Assembly (NCBI RefSeq): GCF_003369915.1
Contig: NW_022881614.1
Span: 1,571,001 to 1,635,000, forward strand
Length of the DNA stretch: 64,000 bases
Direction of reading: 5' to 3'
DNA from: Drosophila miranda
Lineage: Eukaryota > Arthropoda > Insecta > Diptera > Drosophilidae
Positions 22,943-33,229 of the stretch are shown one piece after another; position 1 is the stretch's first letter, and every line of letters starts with the position of its first letter. The notes beneath the pieces were generated by a model that had not been told where the DNA came from, ran no database searches, and saw only the letters and a program-made list of their open reading frames with translations. Both the position numbers and the translations under genes were made by a program.

Positions 22943-24488
22943 ATGGAAAGTCGGAAGAAATCGGTCGGACTGACCGTCGCGGCCAAGACAAATTACTTAG
23001 TGGATGTAATCGAGGGATACTCGTCACACCTCAAACTGCTAAGAGTGTTCGTTTTCGTGTTCCGCTTCATCCGAAAATGCAAAGACAAAAGTCTCAACTT
23101 TGGAAAAATTCCGTCATCCGTAGAATACGACGAGGCGTTTCTAAAAATAGTCGAAATAACACAGAAAAATGAGTCTCAAGAAGATATTGAAAGGGTTCGT
23201 AAAAGCACCAAGTTAGGCCCCAGTCTTCAGCGCTTGAATCCCTTCATCCATGAAGAGGCTGGGACATGGTGCTCTTTTTCGTTGTTGCGAGTTGGGGGGC
23301 GACTAGTTAACGCTCCTATGTCATATAATGCCAAGTTTCCCTTGTTATTGACAAAACGCTCGCAGTTTGTGCAGACATACGTTCGCTATCTGCATCAAAC
23401 GAATTTTCATGCCGGCCCACGAGCACTCGTGAGTATCCTTAGACAGCGCATTTGGAATGCAGGCGGTCTGCAGGGCGACAGTTAGGTCGTGTATTCGTTG
23501 CTTTAAATGCAAGCCGCTACTCCAGACCCAAATGATGGGCAACTTACCCGCAGACCGGCTCCGTGCTCTCCGCCCATTTTCAGTATGTGGCGTTGATTTT
23601 TGTGGCCCAGTCTATACGACTCTGAAAATTCGTGGAAGGCCCCCTTATAAGTCCTACATAGCGTTATTTGTCTGTTTTGCGTCCAAGGCGGTTCATTTAG
23701 AAATTGTCTCCGATTTGACGACTAATTCCTTCTTGTTGGCATTCCAAAGGTTCGTCGGTCGTCGAGGATGTCCGCAACGCGTGAACTGCGACAACGCGAC
23801 AAATTTCGTCGGAGCAAGTCGCCACTTCAGCGAACTGCGGAGGAAGATAGAGGCGGAAGCGGACGCGATACGCGAATTTGCGTCAAGAAGCGGGTGCGAG
23901 TTTGCCTTCATACCGCCTCGAGCACCGCACATGGGCGGACTTTGGGAGGCCGGTGTGAAGTCTGCCAAGGGCCTACTCCTACGGGCAGTCGGAAGCGCTC
24001 TCCTCACCGCAGAGGAGCTGGAGACCGTGCTGGTCGGGATCGAGGCGGTACTCAACTCGCGCTCGCTAGGACCCCTAAGCCCAGACCCAAGCGACGGAGA
24101 CGCGCTGACTCCCGGGCACCTGCTGACAGGCGGGCCGCTCATCGCCCCCCCAGCACCCAGGACCCCGGACCAGGAGGGTCTGAGCTGCTTAAAGCGATGG
24201 CGGCTTGTCTCGTCAGCCAGGCAAATGTTCTGGCAGCGATGGTCCCGGGAGTATGTGCTGGGATTACAAATAAGATGCAAGTGGCACCAGGAGGAGCCAA
24301 ACATAAAGGAAGGCGACCTCGTAATCGTCGCCGAGGACAACCTGCCCCGTCAACAGTGGCTCCTCGGAAGGGTGGTCGGAACAACCGCCGGGCAGGACGG
24401 AAGGGTCAGAGTGGTCGACCTAAGGACGAGCAGCGGAGCCACGTTCAGGAGGCCAATCCACAAATTGGCGCTTCTGCCAATAGTTTGA
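22943..24488 (+). pseudogene. BEL2 integrase, catalytic triad intact
   Basis: 22943-23485 carries the linker and the start of the zinc finger (HQTNFHAGPRAL). A frameshift near 23,465 moves the frame to 23457-24488 (CIRCFKCKP). The triad is complete: CGVDFCGPVY, VNCDNATNFVGA, GGLWEAGVKSAK. The C-terminal domain has QWLLGRVVGT and GQDGRVRVVDLRT. From about 23,770 onward base composition turns markedly GC-rich compared with the earlier pol. Confidence 0.88.
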
Positions 24489-24515
24489 AGCCTTCCAGGC
24501 CTTCAACGGGGCCGG

Positions 24516-24822
24516 TGTAGCGCCATTTGGATAATAATAATTGTTATTAGGATAGTATTTCATGAAGTCTAGTGTAAGTTAGGCTAGGGCAAAGCGGGAG
24601 CGCAATAAAAGCTCGCTCTCTCGCTCTTGGCGAATTCGCCCCGCTTTGCCACCGTAGGTAAGGTAGGCAAAGAAGAAATTGTTTTAATATATGAAAAAAG
24701 TCGAGAAAAATCCATGAAATCGAACGCACGCACTCCTTTTTTTTCGTCGTATTAAAATACAAAATTGCAGTCACCCAAGTTGTTTCGTTATCGTTATTTA
24801 GAAAAACTATTCTAAAATTTCA
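24516..24822 (+). repeat. BEL2 3' LTR
   Basis: 307 bp from TGTAGCGCC to AAAATTTCA, just downstream of the integrase stop and preceded by aacggggccgg. It contains AATAAA at about 24605. The following bases belong to the BEL3 LTR (compare 37717 onward). Confidence 0.7.
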
Positions 24823-24892
24823 ATGAGTATTTGTGTATGAGATTAAACTGTATATTCCTAATATTCATTAAATACATGTCTGTGGCTGAACA
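24823..24892 (-). repeat. BEL3 3' LTR remnant
   Basis: First 70 bp of the LTR (minus strand TGTTCAGCCACAG...), matching 37717-37788 with about one mismatch. Cut off where BEL2 begins. Confidence 0.88.
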
Positions 24893-24916
24893 TTCTCCCG
24901 GCCGTTGAACTGGTGT

Positions 24917-26470
24917 TCAACCATCGCTCAAGTCGACGGCAAACCGGCGTGCAGGGGGTATAGGGGGTGATGACATGGCTGGATCGAGATTTGATGGCCT
25001 TGGTTTCCATAGTTGATACTTCTCTCGGAAAATGAAGGCAATGATCAATAAAATTAATATTGCTAGGGTTGCGTAAGCAGCGAGTTGATGGTGCTGCACG
25101 GTGGTGAGATGGTGTGGCAGCTCGTGATGATTGATGGTTGATAGTTGCTGGCGTAGATCATCAAGTTCTTGAAGAAAGTCTGATGTCTGGTTCTTCAGTT
25201 GCCACATTGGTGGCGAGGGTGATGTCTCCGGTGGGCTCACGTCACCAAACCGAGTGTAAGTCGATTTTACTTCGCTGATTGTGGTGCTGAAGGTGCTGAT
25301 GCTTACTTCAGTATTGAGAGCAGTGCAACCAGGGGACATGGAGAGTAGACCAGTTCCTTCCAGTGTTATGGTTGACGGAACTCCGTTGCATACTGCTTGA
25401 AGTTTAGTTATAGAATGCGTTGCGAAGATCCATTTATTTGGATGCTGAGTTTTTAGCCACACCGTATCAGCCTTTGTGTGTGTTACCTGACACAGTGTTT
25501 CTGTTTTATTGTTTAACAGTTGAAACTCACAGCAATTGTCCACATTGAAGATCGTCTGATGGTCAAAGCAGATGAACTCCTCGTTGTGTACTTTAAGACA
25601 ACGTCGGAATTCCTCTTGGGTAGTGCCCTTGAACTGGTCTCGATGGATGTTCACCGTTATTATGGTGGTTCTGAGGTCAAATAGACTCCAGCTTGTTGAA
25701 TCCCAAAACGGAATTGGGATGATGCTGAAAACTTCGAGCTGAGCTGTTGAAACTAGCGGTAGCGTCAGCTTGAAGATGACGTGTTTTGCAGTCGGGGTTC
25801 CTTCGGCTCGCATGATTCTGTATAGTTGAATCACCTCCTTTGTTGTGACCGGCAGCATTTGATCTTGTGGCAAATGATCCCGTATCTGGTCTAGTTGGTC
25901 TATTAGTTGCTCGGGAGACACCAGCGTGGAGCTTATTCTCCGATGATGAATACCGATTAGGACATCAGATATGTCGGACTGCATTCGTTGGAGAGTTGTT
26001 ATGAGCAGGGTTAATTGTGCTATTAGTCCTAAGTACGCTTGAGTCAGATGATCGCTGTGATATGACCCTTTTTCTCGGTTGATAGTAGCCATATGCTGTT
26101 CCAAAATTTTTAGTCGATTATCAGTTGTTACTTTGTCTTTTCTGACTACGTTTATTGTCGCGTCGACAATTGATGTTTGGTTTTGGAGCAGATGTAGTAG
26201 AAAGTCTTCATTGGTTTTCACTTTCTCAATTACTTGAGTCATCTCTTCTGCGTATTTTGCGTCAAGAACACCAAAAAGACTGCTTGCTACATTTCCTATG
26301 ATGTCCAGCGGCGATCTGCGTTTTCGAGAGGTTTTCATTAAAACGCTTCCTGCTTGTAGCTCGTTATGCACATGTTGAAAGTGTTGAACTATGGAGTTAC
26401 ATGCCGGAACATTTTTTAATTCAGGGCACATGTATCGTAACTCTGAAATTCCAGCAGACATTAGTTGCAT
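24917..26470 (-). pseudogene. BEL3 env, C-terminal 517 residues
   Basis: Long open frame with a furin-type site (SRKRR followed by SPLDIIGNVASSLFG, a likely fusion peptide), long helical heptad regions and Cys clusters. A transmembrane segment lies close to the C-terminus (LAILILLIIAFIF), followed by a proline-rich tail. This is the layout of insect retroelement envelopes related to baculovirus F proteins. The N-terminal signal-peptide part lies at 31164-31400 beyond the mag insertion. Both parts are in the same frame if the insertion and one target copy are ignored, so env was open when mag arrived. Confidence 0.85.
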
Positions 26471-26473
26471 ATC

Positions 26474-26583
26474 TGTTAGGTATTATATTAATATCTATAT
26501 ACGGTCACACCATCCAGAGGAGATAGAATAAAAGAGAATCTTGAAGACAACGCGTGCTTAAGTCTGAGTGTCAATACACTACA
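26474..26583 (+). repeat. mag-like 5' LTR
   Basis: 110 bp, TGTTAGGTATT...CACTACA, with AATAAA at about 26527. Followed by taattggcgacgagg, the likely primer site. Confidence 0.92.
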
Positions 26584-26650
26584 TAATTGGCGACGAGGAT
26601 AAAATAAAACGTATTAATATACATACACATGTTAAAAGTGCATATAATAT

Positions 26651-27583
26651 ATGAATAGCAACATGACGAAAAATGAAGCACCAACATTCTATCAAATGGC
26701 AACAATTGCTGAGTTTTCGCCACACCAAGAAACGTTCTGCATTTGGAAGGAAAAATTCGACACACATTTGTGCGAATTGAATGTGAAAGAGGAAAACACA
26801 AAAAAGGCAGTTTTGTTGAAGTCGATCGGTACAGCGGCTTACACTGTACTACATAGTTTGTGCAATCCGGTATCACCCGTATCAAAAGCATACAAAGAAT
26901 TATGTGAAATTTTAAAAACACACTACACACCACCTACACTCATATTCAGAGAAAGAAAAAAATTTCACATGTCCACAAAAAGTGAAGATGAGACTGTAGC
27001 GGAGTGGTATGCTCGAGTTAAACAATTGGCATTGGAATGCAAATTTGGCTCAAATCTGGAAGCGTTTGTATTAAACCAATTTGTGATGAGCCTTCCCAAC
27101 CCTATATATGAAAGAATATGTGAAGAAGACGAAAATCTAACTCTGGCTGATGCACTCAAGAAGGCGATGATCATGGAGACGAAGATCAGCACAAGGAAGA
27201 CAGAACACAACGTCAACTACATGCATCAAAAGAACGGGACTAGTCAATGGCAGAGGCAAAGAGGCGAGAACAGAGATCAAGCAAAGAGCAACGGCAGAAG
27301 TCATTTCAAGGGCAACCGAAACGTGAGTTACAGAGGCGGCAGAAGCGACGGTGACGGCGACGGCGAAAACGACTGCGACGCTGGCAGAGAAAAGAAGCAG
27401 CAGCCATGTACACACTGTGGCTGGCGAAATCATAACTCAAACAATTGCAAGTATAAGGCATGCAAATGTCACAGCTGTGGAAAAATAGGTCACTTGGCGA
27501 GCATTTGTAAAAATAAATCAAAAAAATCCGTAAATGATGTATCTCAAACAGCCATGTACACACTGTGGCTGGCGAAATCATAA
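26651..27583 (+). CDS. mag-like Gag
   Basis: 310 residues from ATG 26651. The N-terminal capsid region has the retrotransposon-gag pattern (FCIWKEKFDTHL, AEWYARVKQLALECKFG), followed by a basic Gly/Arg/Asp stretch (GGRSDGDGDGEND). Two zinc knuckles follow, CTHCGWRNHNSNNC and CHSCGKIGHLASIC, both C-x2-C-x4-H-x4-C. The last ten residues (AMYTLWLAKS) come from the second copy of the duplicated block read out of frame. In an unduplicated element the frame would run on into pol. Confidence 0.88.
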   Translation: MNSNMTKNEAPTFYQMATIAEFSPHQETFCIWKEKFDTHLCELNVKEENTKKAVLLKSIGTAAYTVLHSLCNPVSPVSKAYKELCEILKTHYTPPTLIFRERKKFHMSTKSEDETVAEWYARVKQLALECKFGSNLEAFVLNQFVMSLPNPIYERICEEDENLTLADALKKAMIMETKISTRKTEHNVNYMHQKNGTSQWQRQRGENRDQAKSNGRSHFKGNRNVSYRGGRSDGDGDGENDCDAGREKKQQPCTHCGWRNHNSNNCKYKACKCHSCGKIGHLASICKNKSKKSVNDVSQTAMYTLWLAKS

Positions 27584-27696
27584 CTCAAACAATTGCAAGT
27601 ATAAGGCATGCAAATGTCACAGCTGTGGAAAAATAGGTCACTTGGCGAGCATTTGTAAAAATAAATCAAAAAAATCCGTAAATTATGTATCTCAAA
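27401..27696 (+). repeat. 148-bp tandem duplication spanning the zinc knuckles
   Basis: 27401-27548 and 27549-27696 are identical except for one base (aaatgatg versus aaattatg). Because 148 is not a multiple of three, the second copy is read in the pol frame and the first in the gag frame. Confidence 0.95.
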
Positions 27697-30600
27697 CAAA
27701 ACATGACACCTATTCTGATAATAATTTTTATAATGATAATTATAACTTTTCTATCTATAGCGTTGATACAACCTCAACTAATGGAGTATATTATTTACCT
27801 GTAAAAATTGATGGAAACATAACGAAAATTGCTTGCGACACAGGTGCACCGTGCACATTGGTTCCAAAAACATTTTACGAAAGCTTAAATACCAGCATAC
27901 CACTTAGAAAATGTCTAGTTCCATATGTAGATTACAATGGAGATTCAATCAAAGTTATTGGTGAGAACGATGCAACGATCGAATATCGAGGTCTAAAAAA
28001 ACAAATTGTTGTTGTTGTAACCAATGCAGTGAGTCCACCTTTGCTAGGTAGAACATTTTTGAGAGCTTTTAATTTTGAGTTAATGCAGGTGAACAATGTG
28101 TACGTAAATGAACCAAATTCTGTAATTACAGAACAGATTAAATCGGAGTTTGCTGAAGTTTTTGAGCCTCGTTTAGGTTCATATACTACGAATACGATAT
28201 CGTTACTATTAAAAGAAGATGCAAAACCAATATTTTTCAAGCCTAGGTCAGTACCATTAGCATGGAAAGAAAAGATTGAAGTGCAGTTACGAAAATTCAT
28301 AGATGATGGAATTTTAGAGCAAGTTGTTAGTTCTGAATGGGCAACACCTTTGGTACCGATTTTAAAACCAAACGGTGACATACGAATTTGTGGTGACTAT
28401 AAGGTTACATTAAACCGGTCTTTAGTCGACGTAAAGTATCCACTACCTCGAATAGACGACATTTTTGCAGCGCTTGAAGGGGGTACACTGTATTCAAAAC
28501 TTGACCTGTCAAATGCTTACAATCAGCTAAATTTAGATGAGCAATCTCAAAATTTGTGTACTTGGAGCACACATATTGGACTATTGAAAGTTAAACGCTT
28601 ACCATTTGGTATAAAAACTGCAGCAGCTATTTTTCAAAAAACAATGGAAGGGTTGTTTCAGGGTATGCGAGGAGTTGTGGTTTATCAAGATGACATAACA
28701 GTTACAGGACGAGATCTTCAAGAACATATTTCAAACTTAAAAGCTGTACTTAGAAAACTGAAATCAGTTGGACTTAAATTAAATGACAAGAAATGTGAGT
28801 TCTTTAAATCCAAAATATGTTACCTAGGATTTTCAATTGACAGGATAGGACTGAGCAAAAACAATGATAGAGTTGCGAGTGTATTGTTTGCACCGGCTCC
28901 GGAAAACGTATCACAGCTTAGAGCTTTCATAGGCATGGTAAATTATTATTCAAAGTTTATCAATAATTTCGCTCAGATAATGAGTCCTTTATATGCATTA
29001 TTAAAAAAAAATACAAAATTTAATTGGACACGCGAATGTCAGAGTGCATATGAAGAGGTAAAGAAAGAAGTAACTTCTGAACAAGTTTTAGTTCACTACA
29101 ACCCAGATCAACCGTTAGTATTAACGACTGATGCTAGCAGTCATGCAGTTTCAGGTGTTTTATCACATAAATGCAATGAAGATATCAAACCAATAGCATT
29201 TGTATCAAGAGCATTATCCAAAAGCGAGCATAATTACAGTACAATCGAGAAAGAGGCCCTGGCTATAGTGTTCTGTGTGAGTAAATTAAGACAGTATCTT
29301 TTAGGAAACAAGTTCATCCTTCGAACAGATCACAAACCATTACTAAGCATATTTGGAGACCTGAAAGGACTTCCATTGATGGCCTCTGCACGAATGCAAA
29401 GATGGGCACTGACTTTGTCAGGTTTTCAATATACAGTTGAACACATAAAGGGGACCTTAAATATAGCAGATGGACTCTCAAGAATGCCTCAATGGGAAAC
29501 GGCTGTACCAAACGAAGACTATAATTACATACATTTTATACAGTCCGAAAAGGTGTTCAAAATTAGCTTCAAAGAAATAGCTCGTGAAACACGACGTGAC
29601 CCAATATTATCAAAAGTTTGTGAGGCAATTAACACTGGTTCGAAGACAAGATTAAAAGGCAGCGAGTTTTCTGCCTACATCTCTAAAACAAATGAACTTT
29701 CAGTGGAATATGATTGTATCTTATGGGGACACAGAGTAGTAATTCCAACCAAACTGAGACAAGCTATTTTAGCAGAATTTCATGCATCGCATTTGGGAAT
29801 AGTAAAAACCAAAATGTTAGCACGTTCTTATGTGTGGTGGCCTTGCATGGATTCTGAAATTGAGAAATTAATTCGAGATTGTATTCCTTGTCAGGAACTA
29901 CAATCAAGTCCAGAAAAGAGTCTGTTAATACCGTGGAAATCCACAGGAAAGGCTTGGAGTCGAGTACACATAGACTTTGCAGGACCAATTAGAGGTTTTC
30001 ATTTATTGGTTATTATAGATTCTTATACAAAATGGGCAGAAGTATTCAAAACGAAGGAAATAACTTCATTGTTTACTATCAACAAGCTTAGAGAAGTATT
30101 TTGTCGATATGGTTTACCAGACGTGTTAGTTAGTGACAATGGACGACAGTTTACTTCTGATGATTTTAAAACGTTTATGAAAAACAATGGTGTTAATCAC
30201 ATTTTTACTGCTCCAGGACATCCAGCGACTAATGGTCAAGCAGAAAATTTTGTAAAGACTGTTAAGAAATCACTATATGCAAACATAAAGGCTAATGAAA
30301 GACAAGATTTTAATACAATTTTAAATAGATTTTTGATCGATTACCGAAATACGATTCATTGTACTACGGGCGAATCTCCTGCTAAATTATTTTTTGGTCG
30401 TACACTAAAAACAAGATTTTCGTTGTTAAAACCACCTACGGTCGAAAGCATAATAAATAAAAAACAGACTGAGTGTGTCGTAAATCACAAAGGTAGACGA
30501 AGCACAGAATTTTTAAAGGGTCAAAAAGTTATGGTTAGGGACTACAAAAATCCTAACAAAGCAAGCTGGACTCAGGCAACTGTAAAACAACAACTGGGCC

Positions 30601-30842
30601 CGCGTTCGTATTGTTGTATTTTGGCGAACAATAACAGAGAAATAAAACGTCACCTGGATCAAATTAGAAACCAAAGCACTAACAATCATACATCGCCTAA
30701 TGCGAAAACACCTGATGTCGAAAGCAATTGTTCAGTAGATGACAATTCCAAAACCAACAATGAACAAATAGTTTCTCAACCAACACCCACCAGGAGAGAG
30801 TTGAGACCACGTGAGGCAGGGAAGGTAGTAAAGCGTATTTAA
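27534..30842 (+). CDS. mag-like Pol (PR-RT-RNase H-INT)
   Basis: 1102-residue open frame, overlapping gag by 50 bp. It begins inside the duplicated knuckle block, so its nominal start is not a real start. Domains in order: protease (ACDTGAPCTLVP, about residue 100); RT (SKLDLSNAYNQL, LPFGIKTAAAIFQ, catalytic YQDD in VVVYQDDITVTG); RNase H (LTTDASSHAVSGVL, RTDHKPLLSIF). Integrase has the zinc finger (FHASHLGIVK...CIPCQ) and the triad VHIDFAGP, VSDNGRQFTS and NGQAENFVK. No internal stops. Expression would need a ribosomal frameshift from gag. Confidence 0.93.
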   Translation: MMYLKQPCTHCGWRNHNSNNCKYKACKCHSCGKIGHLASICKNKSKKSVNYVSQTKHDTYSDNNFYNDNYNFSIYSVDTTSTNGVYYLPVKIDGNITKIACDTGAPCTLVPKTFYESLNTSIPLRKCLVPYVDYNGDSIKVIGENDATIEYRGLKKQIVVVVTNAVSPPLLGRTFLRAFNFELMQVNNVYVNEPNSVITEQIKSEFAEVFEPRLGSYTTNTISLLLKEDAKPIFFKPRSVPLAWKEKIEVQLRKFIDDGILEQVVSSEWATPLVPILKPNGDIRICGDYKVTLNRSLVDVKYPLPRIDDIFAALEGGTLYSKLDLSNAYNQLNLDEQSQNLCTWSTHIGLLKVKRLPFGIKTAAAIFQKTMEGLFQGMRGVVVYQDDITVTGRDLQEHISNLKAVLRKLKSVGLKLNDKKCEFFKSKICYLGFSIDRIGLSKNNDRVASVLFAPAPENVSQLRAFIGMVNYYSKFINNFAQIMSPLYALLKKNTKFNWTRECQSAYEEVKKEVTSEQVLVHYNPDQPLVLTTDASSHAVSGVLSHKCNEDIKPIAFVSRALSKSEHNYSTIEKEALAIVFCVSKLRQYLLGNKFILRTDHKPLLSIFGDLKGLPLMASARMQRWALTLSGFQYTVEHIKGTLNIADGLSRMPQWETAVPNEDYNYIHFIQSEKVFKISFKEIARETRRDPILSKVCEAINTGSKTRLKGSEFSAYISKTNELSVEYDCILWGHRVVIPTKLRQAILAEFHASHLGIVKTKMLARSYVWWPCMDSEIEKLIRDCIPCQELQSSPEKSLLIPWKSTGKAWSRVHIDFAGPIRGFHLLVIIDSYTKWAEVFKTKEITSLFTINKLREVFCRYGLPDVLVSDNGRQFTSDDFKTFMKNNGVNHIFTAPGHPATNGQAENFVKTVKKSLYANIKANERQDFNTILNRFLIDYRNTIHCTTGESPAKLFFGRTLKTRFSLLKPPTVESIINKKQTECVVNHKGRRSTEFLKGQKVMVRDYKNPNKASWTQATVKQQLGPRSYCCILANNNREIKRHLDQIRNQSTNNHTSPNAKTPDVESNCSVDDNSKTNNEQIVSQPTPTRRELRPREAGKVVKRI

Positions 30843-31048
30843 CAATAAAATAATATAAAGAAAGGAATTATGAAATCAAATTATGGACAAATTAAATACT
30901 GAAACAAATACTAAACAGATTAAGAAGAAAGAAAAATACGAAATCACATAAATTTTATATACGCTAATTAGATTAAGTACACAAATCAAATTGTTATAAG
31001 AAAATAGATTTGTAAATGACATGTATATTAAACATCTAAGGAGAGGCG

Positions 31049-31158
31049 TGTTAGGTATTATATTAATATCTATATACGGTCACAGCATCCAGAGGAGATA
31101 GAATAAAAGAGAATCTTGAAGACAACGCGTGCTTAAGTCTGAGTGTCAATACACTACA
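31049..31158 (+). repeat. mag-like 3' LTR
   Basis: 110 bp, differing from the 5' LTR at one base (acaccatcc versus acagcatcc). Preceded by the purine-rich aaggagaggcg. Confidence 0.92.
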
Positions 31159-31163
31159 ATATC

Positions 31164-33214
31164 CTTCCAATATGGGTACAAGTCATAGTATATGATCATG
31201 GTCCACTCAGACGTTGCTATTCTTGATGTTCCAAGTTTCTCAAAGAATATTCCAGGCTTGTTTGCGAATTGTGTCACATTTATTGACTGTGACAATGCTA
31301 ATGGAACCATGAGAAACAGCACCACTAATGTTGATGTTAATGTAGGTGACAATTTTGTTGTTCGCTGTGTGGGTGGCTCATCAATCTCCGTGGTGTCACT
31401 GATCACGTTGTGGGAACGTTTGATTGCCACATCTTCTGGAAAGAGCGGCGCTAGACGAGTGATCGGGCGCTTGTATACGCCAGATGCTGTCTTAACGTCA
31501 ACCACTCGTACGTGGTTGTCCTGTCCAGGATATGTCTTAATGATGCGACCCATTGGCCACTTCATTACAGGAAGGTTGTCTTCCTTAACCAAAACTAATA
31601 ATCCTTCAGGTACGTTTGGTGAAGCGGTCTTCCCTTTATGCCGAGCTTGCAATTCTTGGAGGTATTCTGTAGACCATTGTTTCCAGAATGAATGCTTTAG
31701 GCGCGATACCAATTCCCAGCGCTTGACCAATGTTCTTCCTTGATGATCAGTATTGACGTCAGGAGGCGTTGTCAATGGTTCACCAATCAAGAAGTGTCCT
31801 GGGGTGAGCGCTTTTGTATCAGTGGGATCATTTGACATTGGAGTGATGGGTCGAGAATTAAGAATTGCTTCAATTTCGATTATCACTGTGTTTAGTTCTT
31901 CAAATGTCAATGAGGCTGTGTTGGTGGTTGTTATCAACAGCTTTTTTGCTTATTTTACCGCCGCTTCCCAGAGGCCGCCAAACGATGGAGCCCTGGATGA
32001 ATGAATTTAAAATCCACTTGTTTTTTGTTGCAATGAATCGTGATCAGAGCACTTGCCTTTGAGCTGAATATAGAGTCTTCTAATTCTTTAAGCTGGTTGT
32101 TTGCACCCACAAAGTTCGTTGCATTGTCGCAATGAATAGTTTGGCACCTCCCACGTCTGCTTAAGAACCGACGCAGGGCGGCCAAGAATGCATCTGTGGT
32201 CAGGTCGCTTACCAGCTCCAGGTGTACTGCCTTTGTGGAAAAGCAGCAGAGCACGGCGATGTACGCCTTATCTGGTCTTTTGCCTCGGATCTTATGGTGG
32301 ATCGAGATTGGTCCACAGTAGTCGACGCCTGCATTAAGAAACGGGCGTGCTTGTGTGACTCGTTGTGCTGGGAGATTGCCCATTATCTGGTGCATCAGCT
32401 TTGGTCTAGCCTTGGTGCATCTAACACAGCTGTGGATGATGCTTCTAGCCATTGTCTTGTCATTGATAAGCCAATATTGTTGTCTTGCGATTGCCCTTAA
32501 TGCTTGAGCACCACAATGCATGTTCTCCTCATGTAGCTCCCGCAAAATCATTTTGACGATTGGGTCATTGTAAGGCAGCAAAACTGGTTGTTTTGCGTTG
32601 TATGGAAGTAGAGCTTCTTCAAGTCTACCACCAACTCGGATGAGCTCATCGTCTCCTAGGAAGGGAGATAACGATATGATCGAGCTCTTTCTATCCACAG
32701 TCTTATAGCGTTGGAACTGTTTTAACTCTGCTGTAAACTCGACTTGTTGTATGGTTCGCAGGATTATAGTGCGGGCGTGATTCAGTTCTTCTGCGCAGAG
32801 CGTCGTGGTGTTCGCTCTGTTGGTTTTGTAGCAGAAGCGTAACATATATGCCACAATGCGTTGCAGTTTGTGAAACGAGTTGCTATGTCTGCAAGTATAT
32901 AATTCATCCCCAAGTGCGCTAGGTGTGATTGGCAAGCTTACATGTTTAGCTTTTCTCTCAAGATTGCTGGGTTCTATGTTGGGTGCCTTCGTCCAGTTGT
33001 CTCGAGATCCGTGCAGGAATAATGGTCCATATAACCACAGATTGTGATCTGCCAGTCTGCTTGCTGCGATTCCTCTCGACAGGACATCGGCTGCGTTGTT
33101 GTCCGATGACACGTGACGCCATTGTGACTGGTTTGTTAATGCCTGGATTTTGGCTATTCGATTTGCCACAAAGGTATGGTATGTTGATGACGATGCGTTT
33201 ATCCAGGATAACAC
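31164..33214 (-). pseudogene. BEL3 RNase H tail, integrase and env N-terminus
   Basis: 31955-33214: linker with WRHVSSDNNAADVLSRG, zinc finger (HEENMHCGAQAL, CVRCTKARP), first Asp in NAGVDYCGPIS and second in IHCDNATNFVGA, then a frameshift near 31,985. The region around 31,950-31,985 still spells GGLWEAAVK, so the Glu was present. 31146-31937 continues with ALTPGHFLIGEPL, KWPMGRIIKT and DNHVRVVDVKT. It then runs without a stop into a signal-peptide-like helix (LVVLFLMVPLALS) that opens env, just before the mag insertion. Confidence 0.85.
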
Positions 33215-33229
33215 AACGGTGGAATCACT

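Larger units (their letters stand above)
18840..24822 (+). mobile_element. BEL2: BEL/Pao retrotransposon, 5' LTR missing
   Basis: Leader, gag-pol (gag, PR, RT, RNase H, INT) and a 3' LTR on the plus strand. Nearly the entire polyprotein is in one frame with only four stops and one frameshift, so it is less decayed than BEL1. The 5' LTR is not found: leftward of the leader come the errantivirus and then a DINE-1 fragment. Its right end cuts into the 3' LTR of BEL3, so BEL2 inserted there. Confidence 0.87.
26474..31158 (+). mobile_element. mag-like Ty3/gypsy element, complete and young
   Basis: 4,685 bp with 110-bp LTRs that differ at one position and a 5-bp duplication ATATC on both sides (26469-26473, 31159-31163). 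The very short LTRs and the attggcgacgagg sequence after the 5' LTR recall the mag clade. All gag-pol catalytic motifs are present. The only visible lesion is a 148-bp tandem duplication in the zinc-knuckle region that shifts frame. Confidence 0.93.

Noticed and set aside
23768-24520. Plus-strand Arg-rich reading of 250 codons
   Set aside because: Alternative frame of the GC-rich BEL2 integrase; the integrase frame has all catalytic motifs.
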